64,000 nt of DNA from Solirubrobacterales bacterium (lineage in GTDB: Bacteria; Actinomycetota; Thermoleophilia; Solirubrobacterales; Solirubrobacteraceae): contig PLFX01000025.1 in assembly GCA_003138355.1 (NCBI GenBank), forward strand, positions 1 through 64,000, read 5' to 3'. Numbering within the stretch: the first letter of the stretch is position 1; each line of letters begins with the position of its first letter. Under the pieces are notes generated by a model. That model made no database searches. It was not told the DNA's origin and saw only the letters and a program-made list of their open reading frames with translations. The translations under genes were made by a program, and so were the position numbers. Below are positions 22,682 through 33,002 of this stretch, piece by piece.

Positions 22682-25324
22682 TTACGCGGACGGCGCCTGC
22701 TGCGCTGCAGCTTGGGCCGCCGCAACCCTCGCGATCGGCACGCGGAACGGCGAGCAGGAAACGTAGTCGAGGCCTACCTCGTTGAAGAACGCGATCGACT
22801 TCGGATCGCCGCCGTGCTCGCCGCAGATTCCAAGTTCGATCGACGGGTTCCCCGCCCGCCCCTTCTCGACCGCCATTCGGACGAGCATCCCGACGCCGAC
22901 GGTGTCGATCGTCTCGAACGGCGAGACGGTGACGATCCGGTCGGTGATGTACTGCGGGATGATCGCGCCTTCGATGTCGTCGCGCGAGAACCCGAGGGTC
23001 GTCTGCGTCAGGTCGTTGGTGCCGAACGAGAAGAACTCGACGTCCTTGGCAAGCGTGTCGGCGATCGCGCAGGCGCGTGGTAGCTCGATCATCGTGCCGA
23101 TCACGTAGTCGCGCCCGTGCTCCATGCCCTCGCTCGCGGCGGTCGCGAGCACGAGCTCACGCGAGCGCCTCAGCTCGCCCGTGAAGCCGACGAGCGGGAT
23201 CATCACCTCACAGTGCGGGGCCTTGCCGGTCCGCTTGCCGACCGCCTTGACGGCGCGCATGATCGCGCGGACCTGCGTCTCATAGATCTCCGGGTGGAGG
23301 ATCCCGAGGCGGCAGCCGCGCGTCCCGAGCATCGGGTTTGTCTCCGAGAGCTGGCGCACGCGCGCCAGCTCCTTGTGGATCCCGTCCATCCGCTCCGGGT
23401 GGGTGTTCGCTACCTGGCGCAGCTCCTCGAGCAGCTCGAGCTCGCTCGGCAGGAACTCGTGTAGCGGCGGGTCGAGCAGGCGGATCGCGACCTTCTGCCC
23501 TTCCATCGCCTCGAACAGGCCCTCGAAGTCGGCTTGCTGGAGTGGCAGCAGCTTCTCGAGCCAGGCGCGGCGCTCCTCCACGGTGTCGGCCATGATCATG
23601 CCGCGCATCTTCGGCTGGCGGTCCTCGGCCATGAACATGTGCTCGGTCCGGCAGAGGCCGATGCCTTCGGCGCCGAACTCGTGCGCACGGCGCGCGTCAG
23701 CCGGCACGTCGGCGTTGGCGCGCACGCCGAGTGTGCGCAGCTCGTCGGCCCAGCCGAGCACCGTCTGGAAGTTCTCGTCGATCTCCGGACGGACGAGCGT
23801 GACGTCATCGGTGGTGATCTCGCCGGTCGAGCCGTTGATCGCGATCTGGTCGCCGGCGCGCAGGACGGTGCCGTTGACGGTGATCGTGCCCTCGTCGAGA
23901 TCGATCCGCAGTGCGCTCGCGCCGCAGACGCAGGGCCGGCCCATGCCGCGTGCGACGAGCGCCGCGTGCGACGCCTTGCCGCCTTCGCTGGTCAGGATGC
24001 CGCGCGCGGCGAAGAAGCCTGCGACGTCCTCGGCCTCGGTGAATGGACGGACGAGGATCACGGCCTCACCGGCCTCCGCGGCCTTCTGCGCGGCTGGCGC
24101 GCTGAGCACGATCGTCCCCTTCGCGGCGCCCGGCGAGGCGGCCACGCCACGCGCGAGCACCTCGAACTTGGCGTTGCGGTCGAAGGTGGGGTGGAGCAGC
24201 GCGTCGAGCTTGGCGGCGTCGATCGTCAGTATCGCCTTCGCCTTGTCGAGCAGCCCCTCCGCGACCGCGTCGACGGCGAAGCGAACGGCGGCCTGGGCCG
24301 GCCGCTTCGCGTTGCGCGTCTGCAGCATGTACAGGCGGCCCTCTTCGATCGTGAACTCGGTGTCCTGCATGTCGCCGTAGATCCGCTCGAGCTTGCGCAT
24401 GATCTCGACGAGGCGCTCATAGGACTCCGGCATCACCTCGGCGAGTTCGCTCAGCTCCGACGTGTTGCGCACGCCGCTGACCACGTCCTCGCCTTGTGCG
24501 TTGATCAGGAAGTCACCCGATGGCGTTGGCGCCCCGGTAACCTCGTCGCGACTGAAGGCGACGCCCGAGCAAGAGTGTGCGCCACGGTTGCCGAAGACCA
24601 TCTGCTGCACGTTGACCGCCGTGCCCCAGTCGTCGGGGATCTGGTTGATCCGCCGGTAGGCGATAGCGCGTGCCCCGCCCCAGGAGCCGAACACGGCGAG
24701 CATCGCCTGGTGCAGCTGCATACCCGGGTCCTGCGGAAAGTCCTCGCCTGTCAGCGTGCGGAAGTGCGCCTTGAACGCGGCGGTCAGCTCCTTCAGCGCT
24801 GCGACGTCGAGCTCGGTGTCGAGCGCCACGCCACGCTCGCGCTTGATCCGCGCGATCTCACCCTCGAGCCGCTCGGTCGGGACGCCGTGGACGACGTTCG
24901 AGAACATCTGCACGAAGCGCCGGTACGAGTCCCAGGCGAAGCGCTCGTTACCGGTCACGCCCGCGAGGCCGAGGACCGACTCGTCGGTCAGTCCCAGGTT
25001 CAGGACGGTGTCCATCATGCCTGGCATCGACTCGCGCGCGCCCGAGCGGACCGACAATAGGAGCGGGTCGGCTGGATCGCCGAACTTGCGCCCGATCTTT
25101 GTCTCCAGCCGAGCGAGCGCGGCCGTGACCTCGCCCTCGAGCTCGGGCGGCTCGTCGCCGGCTCGCATGTACTCGACGCACGCCTCGGTCGTGACGACGA
25201 AGCCCGCGGGGACGACGTCGCTGCCGAGCTGGCGTGTCATCTCGGCCAGCCCCGACCCCTTGCCACCGAGCAGGTTGCGCATCTCGCGCGAACCCTCCTC
25301 GAAGTCATAGACGTATTTCGTCAT
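22682..25324 (-). CDS. ppdK: Pyruvate, phosphate dikinase
   Basis: 880 aa from the ATG at 25324 (MTKYVYDFEEGSREM), chosen because GGGAGCGAGCG precedes it. The order is an ATP-grasp-like nucleotide-binding domain (GGKGSGLAEM near residue 21), a swivelling phospho-His domain (GGKASHAALVARGMGRPCVC, catalytic His) and a PEP/pyruvate TIM barrel (FFSFGTNDLTQTTLG and the C-terminal catalytic Cys in GICGEHGGDP). It interconverts pyruvate + ATP + Pi and PEP + AMP + PPi in the cytoplasm. It lies 99 bp downstream of the pyruvate:ferredoxin oxidoreductase cluster on the same strand, so pyruvate made from acetyl-CoA could feed PEP synthesis, or the reverse in glycolysis. Confidence 0.95.
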   Translation of the reverse strand: MTKYVYDFEEGSREMRNLLGGKGSGLAEMTRQLGSDVVPAGFVVTTEACVEYMRAGDEPPELEGEVTAALARLETKIGRKFGDPADPLLLSVRSGARESMPGMMDTVLNLGLTDESVLGLAGVTGNERFAWDSYRRFVQMFSNVVHGVPTERLEGEIARIKRERGVALDTELDVAALKELTAAFKAHFRTLTGEDFPQDPGMQLHQAMLAVFGSWGGARAIAYRRINQIPDDWGTAVNVQQMVFGNRGAHSCSGVAFSRDEVTGAPTPSGDFLINAQGEDVVSGVRNTSELSELAEVMPESYERLVEIMRKLERIYGDMQDTEFTIEEGRLYMLQTRNAKRPAQAAVRFAVDAVAEGLLDKAKAILTIDAAKLDALLHPTFDRNAKFEVLARGVAASPGAAKGTIVLSAPAAQKAAEAGEAVILVRPFTEAEDVAGFFAARGILTSEGGKASHAALVARGMGRPCVCGASALRIDLDEGTITVNGTVLRAGDQIAINGSTGEITTDDVTLVRPEIDENFQTVLGWADELRTLGVRANADVPADARRAHEFGAEGIGLCRTEHMFMAEDRQPKMRGMIMADTVEERRAWLEKLLPLQQADFEGLFEAMEGQKVAIRLLDPPLHEFLPSELELLEELRQVANTHPERMDGIHKELARVRQLSETNPMLGTRGCRLGILHPEIYETQVRAIMRAVKAVGKRTGKAPHCEVMIPLVGFTGELRRSRELVLATAASEGMEHGRDYVIGTMIELPRACAIADTLAKDVEFFSFGTNDLTQTTLGFSRDDIEGAIIPQYITDRIVTVSPFETIDTVGVGMLVRMAVEKGRAGNPSIELGICGEHGGDPKSIAFFNEVGLDYVSCSPFRVPIARVAAAQAAAQQAPSA

Positions 25325-25423
25325 CGCTCGCTCCCCGATTTGGTCTGCCGCTGCCTCGTGCGCCTGCGTCATTACAACTCCTTGGTCGTTTCATAGCGGC
25401 CGGCATGGTGGGCACGGCGCATC

Positions 25424-27067
25424 TCAGATCTCCTCGGGCACCATCTCGATCGCCCCGCACGGGCACTCCGCGGCGCACAGGCCGCAGCCCTTGCAATAGT
25501 CGAGGTCGAACGAGTAGAGCTCTCCATCAGCACCGGGCTTGATCACGGCGTTGTCCGGGCAGACACCGAAGCAGTTATCGCATGAGAAGCAGTTGCCGCA
25601 CGAAAGGCAGCGCCGCGCCTCGAACAGCGCCGAGTCATCGTCGAGGCCCTTGACGACCTCCTCGAATGTGCTCTGCCGGCGCACGTCCTCGAGCTGTGGG
25701 CGGACGCGCCGGGGGGCGTCGCTGTAGTACCACGGGTTGACTTCCGCGAAGCCGGCGAGCTTGCGTGGCGGATCGACCGGCACGTACTCGTGGCGCAGCC
25801 AGGCATCGATGCAGCGCGCCGCCCGTGCGCCGTGGCCGATCGCGATTGCCGCGGTGCGCTCTGACGGGACCATGTCGCCGCCGGCGAAAAGGCCGGCGTG
25901 CCCGGTCATCATCTGATCGTCGACCCTGACCACATGGTCCTCGATCTCGATCCCGGAGACACCTTCGAGCAGCCGCAGGTCGGCATCCTGCCCGAGCGCG
26001 AGCACGACCGAGTCGGCGGGAAGGTCCTCGAATTCGCCGGTCGGCTGCGGGAAGCCCTTTTCATCGAGCGCCATCTTCTCGATTCGCAGCTGGCCCGGTC
26101 CGGCCTCGGCGATCGTCGAGAGCCAGCGAAATGCGATGCCCTCGGCCTCGGCCTCTTCGAGTTCGCTCGGATGTGCCGGCATCCGCTCGCGGGTGCGCCG
26201 GTAGACGATCACGGGATCGGCCGCGCCGAGCCGCTTCGCGCTACGCGCCGCGTCGAGCGCCGTGTTGCCGCCCCCATAGACGACTACGCGCCGACCCAGT
26301 TGCGGCTTCTCCTCCTCCGCCAGCCCATGCAGCAACTTGACGGCATCGATGATGTGCGACGCCGCGCCGCCCGGGATCTCCGCGTGCTTTGCGATGTGCG
26401 CGCCGACGGCGAGGAACGTCGCGTCGAAGCCGCCTTCGCGGATCGCGCCCTCGAGCTCCTCGACGCGCGCGTCGCACTCGAGCTCCACGCCCAACGACAG
26501 GATCCGTGCGATCTCGCCGTCGAGGATGTCGCGCGGCAGCCGGTAGGACGGGATCCCGTAGCGCATCATCCCGCCGGCCTGCTTTGCCTGTTCGCGGATC
26601 GTCACGTGATGTCCGCGCAGCGCCAGGTGATAGGCGAGCGACAGTCCGGACGGGCCCGATCCGACAACGAGCACGCGCTTGCCTGTAGGGGCAGCCGGCT
26701 TCGCGAACTCCCATCCGCGCTTGAGCGCCTCATCACCGAGGAAGCGCTCGACTGAGTTGATTCCGACCGCTTCGTCGAGCTGCGCCCGGTTGCACTCCGA
26801 CTCGCACGGGTGGTAACAGATGCGCCCCATGATCGCGGGGATCGGGTTCGCCGCCACGATGTGGCGCCACGCGCGCTCGTAGCCGTCGCCGCCCGCCTCC
26901 GCCTCGTAGAGCCATCCCTGGATGTCCTCGAGCGCCGGGCAGGCGTGGTTGCACGGCGGAAGGTTGTGCACGTACACGGGCCGCTCGGTCCGCCAGTCGC
27001 CGGTCCGGTTGGCGAGGCTTGAGCCAACCTCGAGCGTGATCGCAAAGGGCTTGCCGTTGACTGCCAT
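25424..27067 (-). CDS. GltD-like NAD(P)H:ferredoxin subunit fused to a 2[4Fe-4S] domain
   Basis: 547 aa. Residues about 35-110 hold the Cys-rich GltD cluster (CNHACPALEDIQGWL, CYHPCESECNR). An FAD Rossmann motif (VLVVGSGPSGLSLAYHLALR) and an NAD(P) motif (VVVYGGGNTALDAARSAKRL) follow. The last about 70 residues are a ferredoxin domain with CLSCGNCFSCDNCFGVCP and YCKGCGLCAAECPCG. This is the electron-transfer partner of the POR in this operon: its start overlaps the porB stop (TGATG). It should pass electrons between the ferredoxin-type clusters and NAD(P)H, replacing the simple PorD subunit. Substrate preference (NADH or NADPH) cannot be read from the sequence. Confidence 0.88.
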   Translation of the reverse strand: MAVNGKPFAITLEVGSSLANRTGDWRTERPVYVHNLPPCNHACPALEDIQGWLYEAEAGGDGYERAWRHIVAANPIPAIMGRICYHPCESECNRAQLDEAVGINSVERFLGDEALKRGWEFAKPAAPTGKRVLVVGSGPSGLSLAYHLALRGHHVTIREQAKQAGGMMRYGIPSYRLPRDILDGEIARILSLGVELECDARVEELEGAIREGGFDATFLAVGAHIAKHAEIPGGAASHIIDAVKLLHGLAEEEKPQLGRRVVVYGGGNTALDAARSAKRLGAADPVIVYRRTRERMPAHPSELEEAEAEGIAFRWLSTIAEAGPGQLRIEKMALDEKGFPQPTGEFEDLPADSVVLALGQDADLRLLEGVSGIEIEDHVVRVDDQMMTGHAGLFAGGDMVPSERTAAIAIGHGARAARCIDAWLRHEYVPVDPPRKLAGFAEVNPWYYSDAPRRVRPQLEDVRRQSTFEEVVKGLDDDSALFEARRCLSCGNCFSCDNCFGVCPDNAVIKPGADGELYSFDLDYCKGCGLCAAECPCGAIEMVPEEI

Positions 27068-28161
27068 CAGACACCTCGCTCCGCGAGCGCGAGGGCATCG
27101 AGCAAGTCGAGCTCGCGCGCCTCCTCGCCACCGTCCAAGAGACCGAACCGCGCGATGTTGCGGTCGGCGTGGGCCTGCAGGCGCTCCACGATCTCGGGCA
27201 TCCCATCACCTGCGAAGAGGTGCGCGAAGCGCTTCTGCGGCCGCAGGTACTCCTCCACCGGCACCTTGTGGCGGATCGGCGAGACGCTTGTCACCGCGCC
27301 GCCGACCGCCTCGAACACGGGGAACAGGCCGCTCTCCTTCGCCAGGCGCGCGAGCCGAACCGCTTCGTTGGTGGCCGACCCCCAGCCGAGGGGGCACGGG
27401 ACGAGCACGTGGATGTAGCGCGCACCGCGGTACTCCATCGCCCGCGTGACCTTGTGCTCGAGATCGCGTAGCTCGGCGACGGTCGCGGTCGCGACGTACG
27501 GGATCTCGTGCGCCATCGCGATCAGCGGCACGTTCTTGCCCTGGCCGAACTGGTTCCCGGCGTGCTGGCCGATCGGCTCGGTCGTCGCGGTCCGCGCCGC
27601 GGGCGGTGTCGCGCCCGAGCGCTGCACGCCGGTGTTCATGTAGCCCTGGTTGTCGTAGCAGATGTAGAGCACGTCGTCGTTTCGCTCGAACATCCCCGAC
27701 AGGCAGCCGAAGCCGATATCCACGGTGCCGCCGTCGCCGCCCTGGCCGATCACGCGAACGTCTGTGCGTCCCTTCGCGCGCATCGCGGCGGCGATCCCGG
27801 TTGCGACCGCAGGCGCGTTGCCGAACAGCGAGTGGATCCACGCCATTCGCCACGACGACTCCGGGTAGGGCGTCGAGAAGACCTCGAGGCAGCCCGTCGC
27901 GTTGGCCACGATCAACTGCCCATCCGCTGCACGCAGTGCCGCGTCGAGCGCGTAACGGGCGCCGAGCGCCTCGCCGCAGCCCTGGCAGGCGCGGTGCCCC
28001 TTCGTGATCGCGTTCGCCCGCTCGGGGTCCGATTGCACCGAGCGCAGCTCCTCGTCGAGCAGGCGCCCGCCAACCGCGAACGTGCCGGTCTGGTAGAAGG
28101 CTACTTTTTGGGGCTGGCCTGACAGTTCGTGACGCTCGCTCTTCCCGCCGTTAGCGCTCAT
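27067..28161 (-). CDS. porB: Pyruvate/2-oxoacid:ferredoxin oxidoreductase beta subunit
   Basis: 364 aa, TPP-binding subunit. CQGCGEALGARYALD holds the conserved CxGCG cluster ligands. VIGQGGDGGTVDIGFGCLSG followed by YDNQGYMNTG is the thiamine-diphosphate/Mg motif. Together with PorA and PorG it oxidatively decarboxylates pyruvate with CoA to acetyl-CoA, reducing ferredoxin, or runs in reverse. Start and stop overlap both neighbours (ATGA with porA, TGATG with the GltD-like gene). The N-terminal 40 residues are longer than in minimal PorB. A different 2-oxoacid substrate is possible. Confidence 0.92.
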   Translation of the reverse strand: MSANGGKSERHELSGQPQKVAFYQTGTFAVGGRLLDEELRSVQSDPERANAITKGHRACQGCGEALGARYALDAALRAADGQLIVANATGCLEVFSTPYPESSWRMAWIHSLFGNAPAVATGIAAAMRAKGRTDVRVIGQGGDGGTVDIGFGCLSGMFERNDDVLYICYDNQGYMNTGVQRSGATPPAARTATTEPIGQHAGNQFGQGKNVPLIAMAHEIPYVATATVAELRDLEHKVTRAMEYRGARYIHVLVPCPLGWGSATNEAVRLARLAKESGLFPVFEAVGGAVTSVSPIRHKVPVEEYLRPQKRFAHLFAGDGMPEIVERLQAHADRNIARFGLLDGGEEARELDLLDALALAERGV

Positions 28162-29333
28162 CTTGTGAGCTCCTTCTCGATCACGTCGGTCCGCAGGTCG
28201 AGGAAGTGCAGGTCGCCGAGGTCGGCCGCGAGCATCTCGCGCAGCGAGCGCCGCGTTATCGCGCGTCCGCCGAGGCCGGCGATCACGGTGTGCGTCGGGA
28301 TCCCCAGGCCGGCGAGCGCGCGCTCGACGTCGGCGACGACGACCCCGCCGATCCCGGGCGCGAGCGCCCGCTCGAGCACGATAACGCGCTGCGCGTGGCC
28401 GAGCGCTTCGCGCACGGCGTGAAACGGGAACGGCCGGTAGGACTTGAGCGCGACCGACCCGACGGCGGCGCCCTGTTCGCGCTGCTCGTCGATGACCTCC
28501 TGCAGGGTGCCGTTGACCGAGCCGAGCGCGAGCACGATCGTCTCGGCGTCCTCGCTGCGGTAGGGCTCGACGAGGCCTCCCGCGCGGCGCCCGAACTGTG
28601 CTTCGAACTCGGCCGCGACGCGCGGGATGACCTCGAGCGCAGCGAGCTGTTGAACGTGCTGCAGGTAGCGCACCTCCGTGAAAGCTTCAGGCCCGACCAT
28701 CGCGCCGATCGTGTACGGGTCGTCGGGGTCGAGCACCTGGCGCGGTGCGAACGGTGGCAGAAACGCATCGACGGCCTCCGCTTCGGGCACCTCGACGGGC
28801 TCCATCGCGTGCGTGAGGACGAACCCGTCGACGCACACCATGATCGGCAGCGAGAGCTCCTCCGCGATCTTGAACGCCTGGATGTGGAGGTCGGCGGCCT
28901 CCTGGTTGTCGATCGCGTAGAGCTGGAGCCAGCCGCTGTCGCGCATCGCCATCGAGTCCGACTGGTCGTTCCAGATGTTGATCGGCGCGCCGAGCGCGCG
29001 GTTGGCGACGGTCATCACGATCGGGAGGCCGAGGCCGGAGGCGTTGAAGAGCGCCTCGCACATGAAGAGCAGGCCCTGGCTCGCGGTCGCTGTGTAGGTG
29101 CGCGCGCCCGCAGCGGACGAGCCGATCGACACGGAGAGCGCTGCGAACTCGGACTCGACGTTGATCACCTCGCACGTGCCGAGGCGGCCGGCGCGCGCGA
29201 TTCGCGAGACGGCTTCGACGATGTGGGTCTGCGGCGTGATCGGGTAGGCGCAGACGACCTCGGGGCGGCAGCGCGCGATCGCCTCGGCCATCGCCTGCGA
29301 GCCCTCGACCTGCTTACGCAGCGTCGCCGGCAT
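28158..29333 (-). CDS. porA: Pyruvate/2-oxoacid:ferredoxin oxidoreductase alpha subunit
   Basis: 391 aa. It opens with GSQAMAEAIARCRPEVVCAY followed by PITPQTHIVEAVSRIA, the YPITP motif of PorA that contacts TPP. VESEFAALSVSIGSSAAGAR and TATASQGLLFMCEALFNASG are equally typical, as is the C-terminal domain VIVLERALAPGIGGVV. It overlaps porG by 20 bp upstream and porB by 4 bp downstream, so the four subunits are co-translated. Substrate assignment to pyruvate rests on subunit order and PITP context; related 2-oxoacids cannot be excluded. Confidence 0.92.
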   Translation of the reverse strand: MPATLRKQVEGSQAMAEAIARCRPEVVCAYPITPQTHIVEAVSRIARAGRLGTCEVINVESEFAALSVSIGSSAAGARTYTATASQGLLFMCEALFNASGLGLPIVMTVANRALGAPINIWNDQSDSMAMRDSGWLQLYAIDNQEAADLHIQAFKIAEELSLPIMVCVDGFVLTHAMEPVEVPEAEAVDAFLPPFAPRQVLDPDDPYTIGAMVGPEAFTEVRYLQHVQQLAALEVIPRVAAEFEAQFGRRAGGLVEPYRSEDAETIVLALGSVNGTLQEVIDEQREQGAAVGSVALKSYRPFPFHAVREALGHAQRVIVLERALAPGIGGVVVADVERALAGLGIPTHTVIAGLGGRAITRRSLREMLAADLGDLHFLDLRTDVIEKELTR

Positions 29334-29883
29334 GCTGCACCTCCCTCGTTACCGACAAGAAGGCGGCTTGCGCCGCCTTCTTGTTGCCTTCCGCGGCGGC
29401 GCCACGGAAGCGCTGGCCGATTGCCTCTTCGAGCGCCGCGAGCGATACGCAGCCGGTGAGCCCGGCAAGCGCACCGAGCAGCGCGACGTTGGGGATCGGC
29501 CGGCCGATGTGCTCGCGCGCGATGTCGGTCGCCGGCACCGTGACGACCCGCGCGTCGAGCTCGAGCAGGCCGAGATCCTCGACGCTCTTGGTGCTGTTGA
29601 TCAGCGCGTAGCCGGCGTTGGCGAGACCGCCGAACACGTCCACGTGGCCCAGCAGCGTCGGGTCCTGGACGACCACGGCGTCGGGCTCGGCGATCGGCTC
29701 GCGCAGGCGGATCTTGCGATCATCGATGCGGCAGAAGGCGACGACCGGCGCGCCCATGCGCTCAGAGCCGAAGCTCGGAAAGGCTTGCGCCTCCGACCCG
29801 TCCGCGAAGGCCGCGACGGAAAGCAGCTCTGCGGCGGTGACGACTCCCTGGCCGCCGCGCCCATGGATGCGTACTTGGAACAT
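29314..29883 (-). CDS. porG: Pyruvate/2-oxoacid:ferredoxin oxidoreductase gamma subunit
   Basis: 189 aa beginning MFQVRIHGRGGQGVVTAAEL, the GRGGQG motif of the gamma subunit, followed by SFGSERMGAPVVAFCRID. The subunit binds CoA and completes the active complex. It is the first gene of the porGAB-gltD operon. I use the ATG at 29883; a GTG directly before it is also possible. TAGGGT (complement of 29891-29896) lies 7 nt upstream, so the transcript may be leaderless. Confidence 0.92.
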   Translation of the reverse strand: MFQVRIHGRGGQGVVTAAELLSVAAFADGSEAQAFPSFGSERMGAPVVAFCRIDDRKIRLREPIAEPDAVVVQDPTLLGHVDVFGGLANAGYALINSTKSVEDLGLLELDARVVTVPATDIAREHIGRPIPNVALLGALAGLTGCVSLAALEEAIGQRFRGAAAEGNKKAAQAAFLSVTREVQHAGDAA

Positions 29884-29890
29884 CACCTTG

Positions 29891-29896
29891 ACCCTA
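29891..29896 (-). promoter_or_regulatory. -10 hexamer TAGGGT of the por operon
   Basis: TAGGGT fits the actinobacterial TANNNT -10 consensus and ends 7 nt before the porG ATG, predicting a leaderless por mRNA. No -35 element is evident. Confidence 0.45.
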
Positions 29897-29948
29897 GGCA
29901 GCGCCTCAATGGGCTACATCGGGCGCTGTCCGCGTCACCCCTACGTAG

Positions 29949-30350
29949 TTACCACGCCGGGACCAGGTCACGCCCGCGCGGCAGCGCGAGACCTCCCGCA
30001 GCGCCGGCGCCGCCGATCGCGAGCAGCTCGAACGTCTCGGCGCCGGTCATGCCTGGCCACAGAAGCGGCTCACCTGCGACGTAGGCGAGCCGCCGGTGGG
30101 CGCTAACCGGCTCGCGCCACGCATCGACGCCGAACAGCTTGGCGCTACCGGCGCTCGGGCGGTGCAGGCCGAGGAGCAGGCGGATCGTCGTCGTCTTCCG
30201 GGCCCCGTTGGGTCCGAGATAGCCGTAGACCTCACCGGCCGCGACGGTCAGCTCGAGCCGGTCGAGCGCGAGCGTCTCGCCGTAGCGCTTCGTCAGCCCG
30301 CTCGTGCGGATCGGCGCTCGCGCCTCGGCAGTGTCGAGGCGCGAGGCCAT
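29949..30350 (-). pseudogene. Truncated ABC-transporter ATPase with broken Walker A
   Basis: 133 aa matching only the first half of a CcmA/DrrA-type ATPase: TSGLTKRYGETLALDRLELT, then a Walker A that reads GPNGARKTTT instead of GPNGAGKTTT, and LLLGLHRPSAGSAKLFGVDA. The Q-loop region is blurred, and the LSGGQ signature, Walker B and switch His are absent. The Gly-to-Arg change in the P-loop should prevent ATP binding. It lies between gap and porG with no permease nearby, so it is a decayed gene. Confidence 0.75.
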
Positions 30351-30360
30351 CCGCGAATTT

Positions 30361-31401
<1,041 letters not shown>

Positions 31402-31580
31402 CTAGCTAGCTCTGGATTCGAGCACAAACGCTACGCGCGGACCGCCGGCCCGCCATCGGGGTGGGCGGCGTAGCCCGCCTCAGGGGTTTTCACCACTCTG
31501 GCGACGCATCGGGCGAGCTACGGCAAACCCGCACTGGACGCCGCGGGCAACCGCGGATGGGGAGCCAAATGCAGCCTAAG

Positions 31581-31586
31581 TACAGT
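31581..31586 (+). promoter_or_regulatory. -10 hexamer TACAGT of cydABDC
   Basis: TACAGT lies exactly 8 nt before the cydA ATG, with no Shine-Dalgarno in between. A TANNNT hexamer at this distance predicts transcription starting at or next to the A of ATG, a leaderless mRNA. Confidence 0.5.
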
Positions 31587-31594
31587 CGCCGCTC

Positions 31595-33001
31595 ATGAAC
31601 GCGCTCGACTTCGCTCGGCTGCAGTTCGGCATCACGACGATCTTCCACTTCCTGTTCGTCCCGATGACGATCGGGCTCACCGCGTGGGTTGCGCTGTGCG
31701 AAACGCGCTGGTACCGCACGCGCGACGAGGTGTACCTGCGGATGACCCGCTACTGGGGCCGCTTCATGTTGATCTCGGTCGCGATCGGCGTCGTCACGGG
31801 CCTCGTGCAGGAGTTCCAGTTCGGCATGAACTGGTCGGTCTACTCGCGCTATGTCGGGGACATCTTCGGCGCGCCGCTCGCGATGGAGGGCCTGATCGCG
31901 TTCTTCCTCGAGTCAACCTTCATCGGCGTGTGGATCTTCGGTTGGGGTCGCATCTCGCCGAAGCTCCATCTCCTCGCGGCTTGGCTCACGGCGATCGGGA
32001 CGGTGCTCTCGGCCTTCTTCATCCTCGTCGCGAACTCGTGGATGCAGCATCCGGTCGGCTACAAGATCGACCCCAAGACGCACCACGCCTATCTCACCGA
32101 CATCTTCGCGGTGCTGTTCAACCCGACGGCGTGGCTCGCCTTCCCGCATGTCATCTTCGCCGCGTTCGCGACCGCCGGCCTGCTCGTGCTCGCCATCTCC
32201 GCCTGGCAGATCGTCCGTAAGCGCCACACCGATCTCTTTGCGCGCTCGGCGCGCCTCGCACTGCCCATCGCGCTCGTCGCCGTCATCCTGACCGGGATCT
32301 TCGGCGACGGCCAGGGTCGCCTCCTCGAGAGCGAGCAGCCGATGAAGATGGCGGCGGCCGAGGCGCTCTACAACACCACCAACGGCGCCTGCCTGTCGCT
32401 GTTCGCGACGGCGAGCTTCACGCGCCACCCGAAGCGCCTGACGAGCGATCTCTGCATCCCCAACCTGGAGTCGCTGATCGCGACGCTCAACCCGAACGGC
32501 ACCTTGAAGGGCATCAACCAGGTCAACGCGGCTGAGCAGCAGAAGTACGGCCCGGGTGACTACGTCCCGATCGTCGGGGTCACCTACTGGACGTTCCGCT
32601 TGATGATCGGGGCCGGCGTGCTGATGTTCCTGCTCGCACTCGTCGGCGTCATCCGCATGCGCAAGCCGGGCTGGCTCGAGAACATCCCGCGCTGGTTCTA
32701 CGTTGCTTCGCTCGTCGGCGCCTTCCTGCCGATCCTCGCCAACTGGACCGGCTGGATCTTCACCGAGATGGGGCGTCAGCCGTGGGTCGTGTACGGCCTG
32801 CTCAAGACGAGCCAGGCGAGCTCAACAGACGTCTCGCTCGCATCGATCGTCATCTCGATTACCGCCTACGTACTCCTCTACGGCTTCCTCATCGTGATCG
32901 GGGCGCGCCTGTTCATCCGCGAGATCAAGCACGGGCCCGGCGACAGCGCCGGACCGGGCGAGCCACAGACCGGTGCCGACGAGCTACTCCTGGCCTACTG
33001 A
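31595..33001 (+). CDS. cydA: Cytochrome bd ubiquinol/menaquinol oxidase subunit I
   Basis: 468 aa, about nine membrane spans. His18 in TTIFHFLFVPMTIG corresponds to the heme b595 ligand. A His in AFPHVIFAAF and the Met in IFTEMGRQPWVVYG match the two heme b558 ligands. The quinol-binding loop (from FGDGQGRLLESEQPMKMA) is short, as in actinobacterial CydA. With CydB it reduces O2 to water at high affinity without proton pumping. First gene of cydABDC, divergent from gap, with a likely leaderless promoter. Confidence 0.95.
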   Translation: MNALDFARLQFGITTIFHFLFVPMTIGLTAWVALCETRWYRTRDEVYLRMTRYWGRFMLISVAIGVVTGLVQEFQFGMNWSVYSRYVGDIFGAPLAMEGLIAFFLESTFIGVWIFGWGRISPKLHLLAAWLTAIGTVLSAFFILVANSWMQHPVGYKIDPKTHHAYLTDIFAVLFNPTAWLAFPHVIFAAFATAGLLVLAISAWQIVRKRHTDLFARSARLALPIALVAVILTGIFGDGQGRLLESEQPMKMAAAEALYNTTNGACLSLFATASFTRHPKRLTSDLCIPNLESLIATLNPNGTLKGINQVNAAEQQKYGPGDYVPIVGVTYWTFRLMIGAGVLMFLLALVGVIRMRKPGWLENIPRWFYVASLVGAFLPILANWTGWIFTEMGRQPWVVYGLLKTSQASSTDVSLASIVISITAYVLLYGFLIVIGARLFIREIKHGPGDSAGPGEPQTGADELLLAY

Positions 33002-33002
33002 C

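Noticed and set aside
23534-25060. 508-codon frame opposite ppdK
   Set aside because: Low-complexity antisense translation; ppdK has complete family motifs on the other strand.
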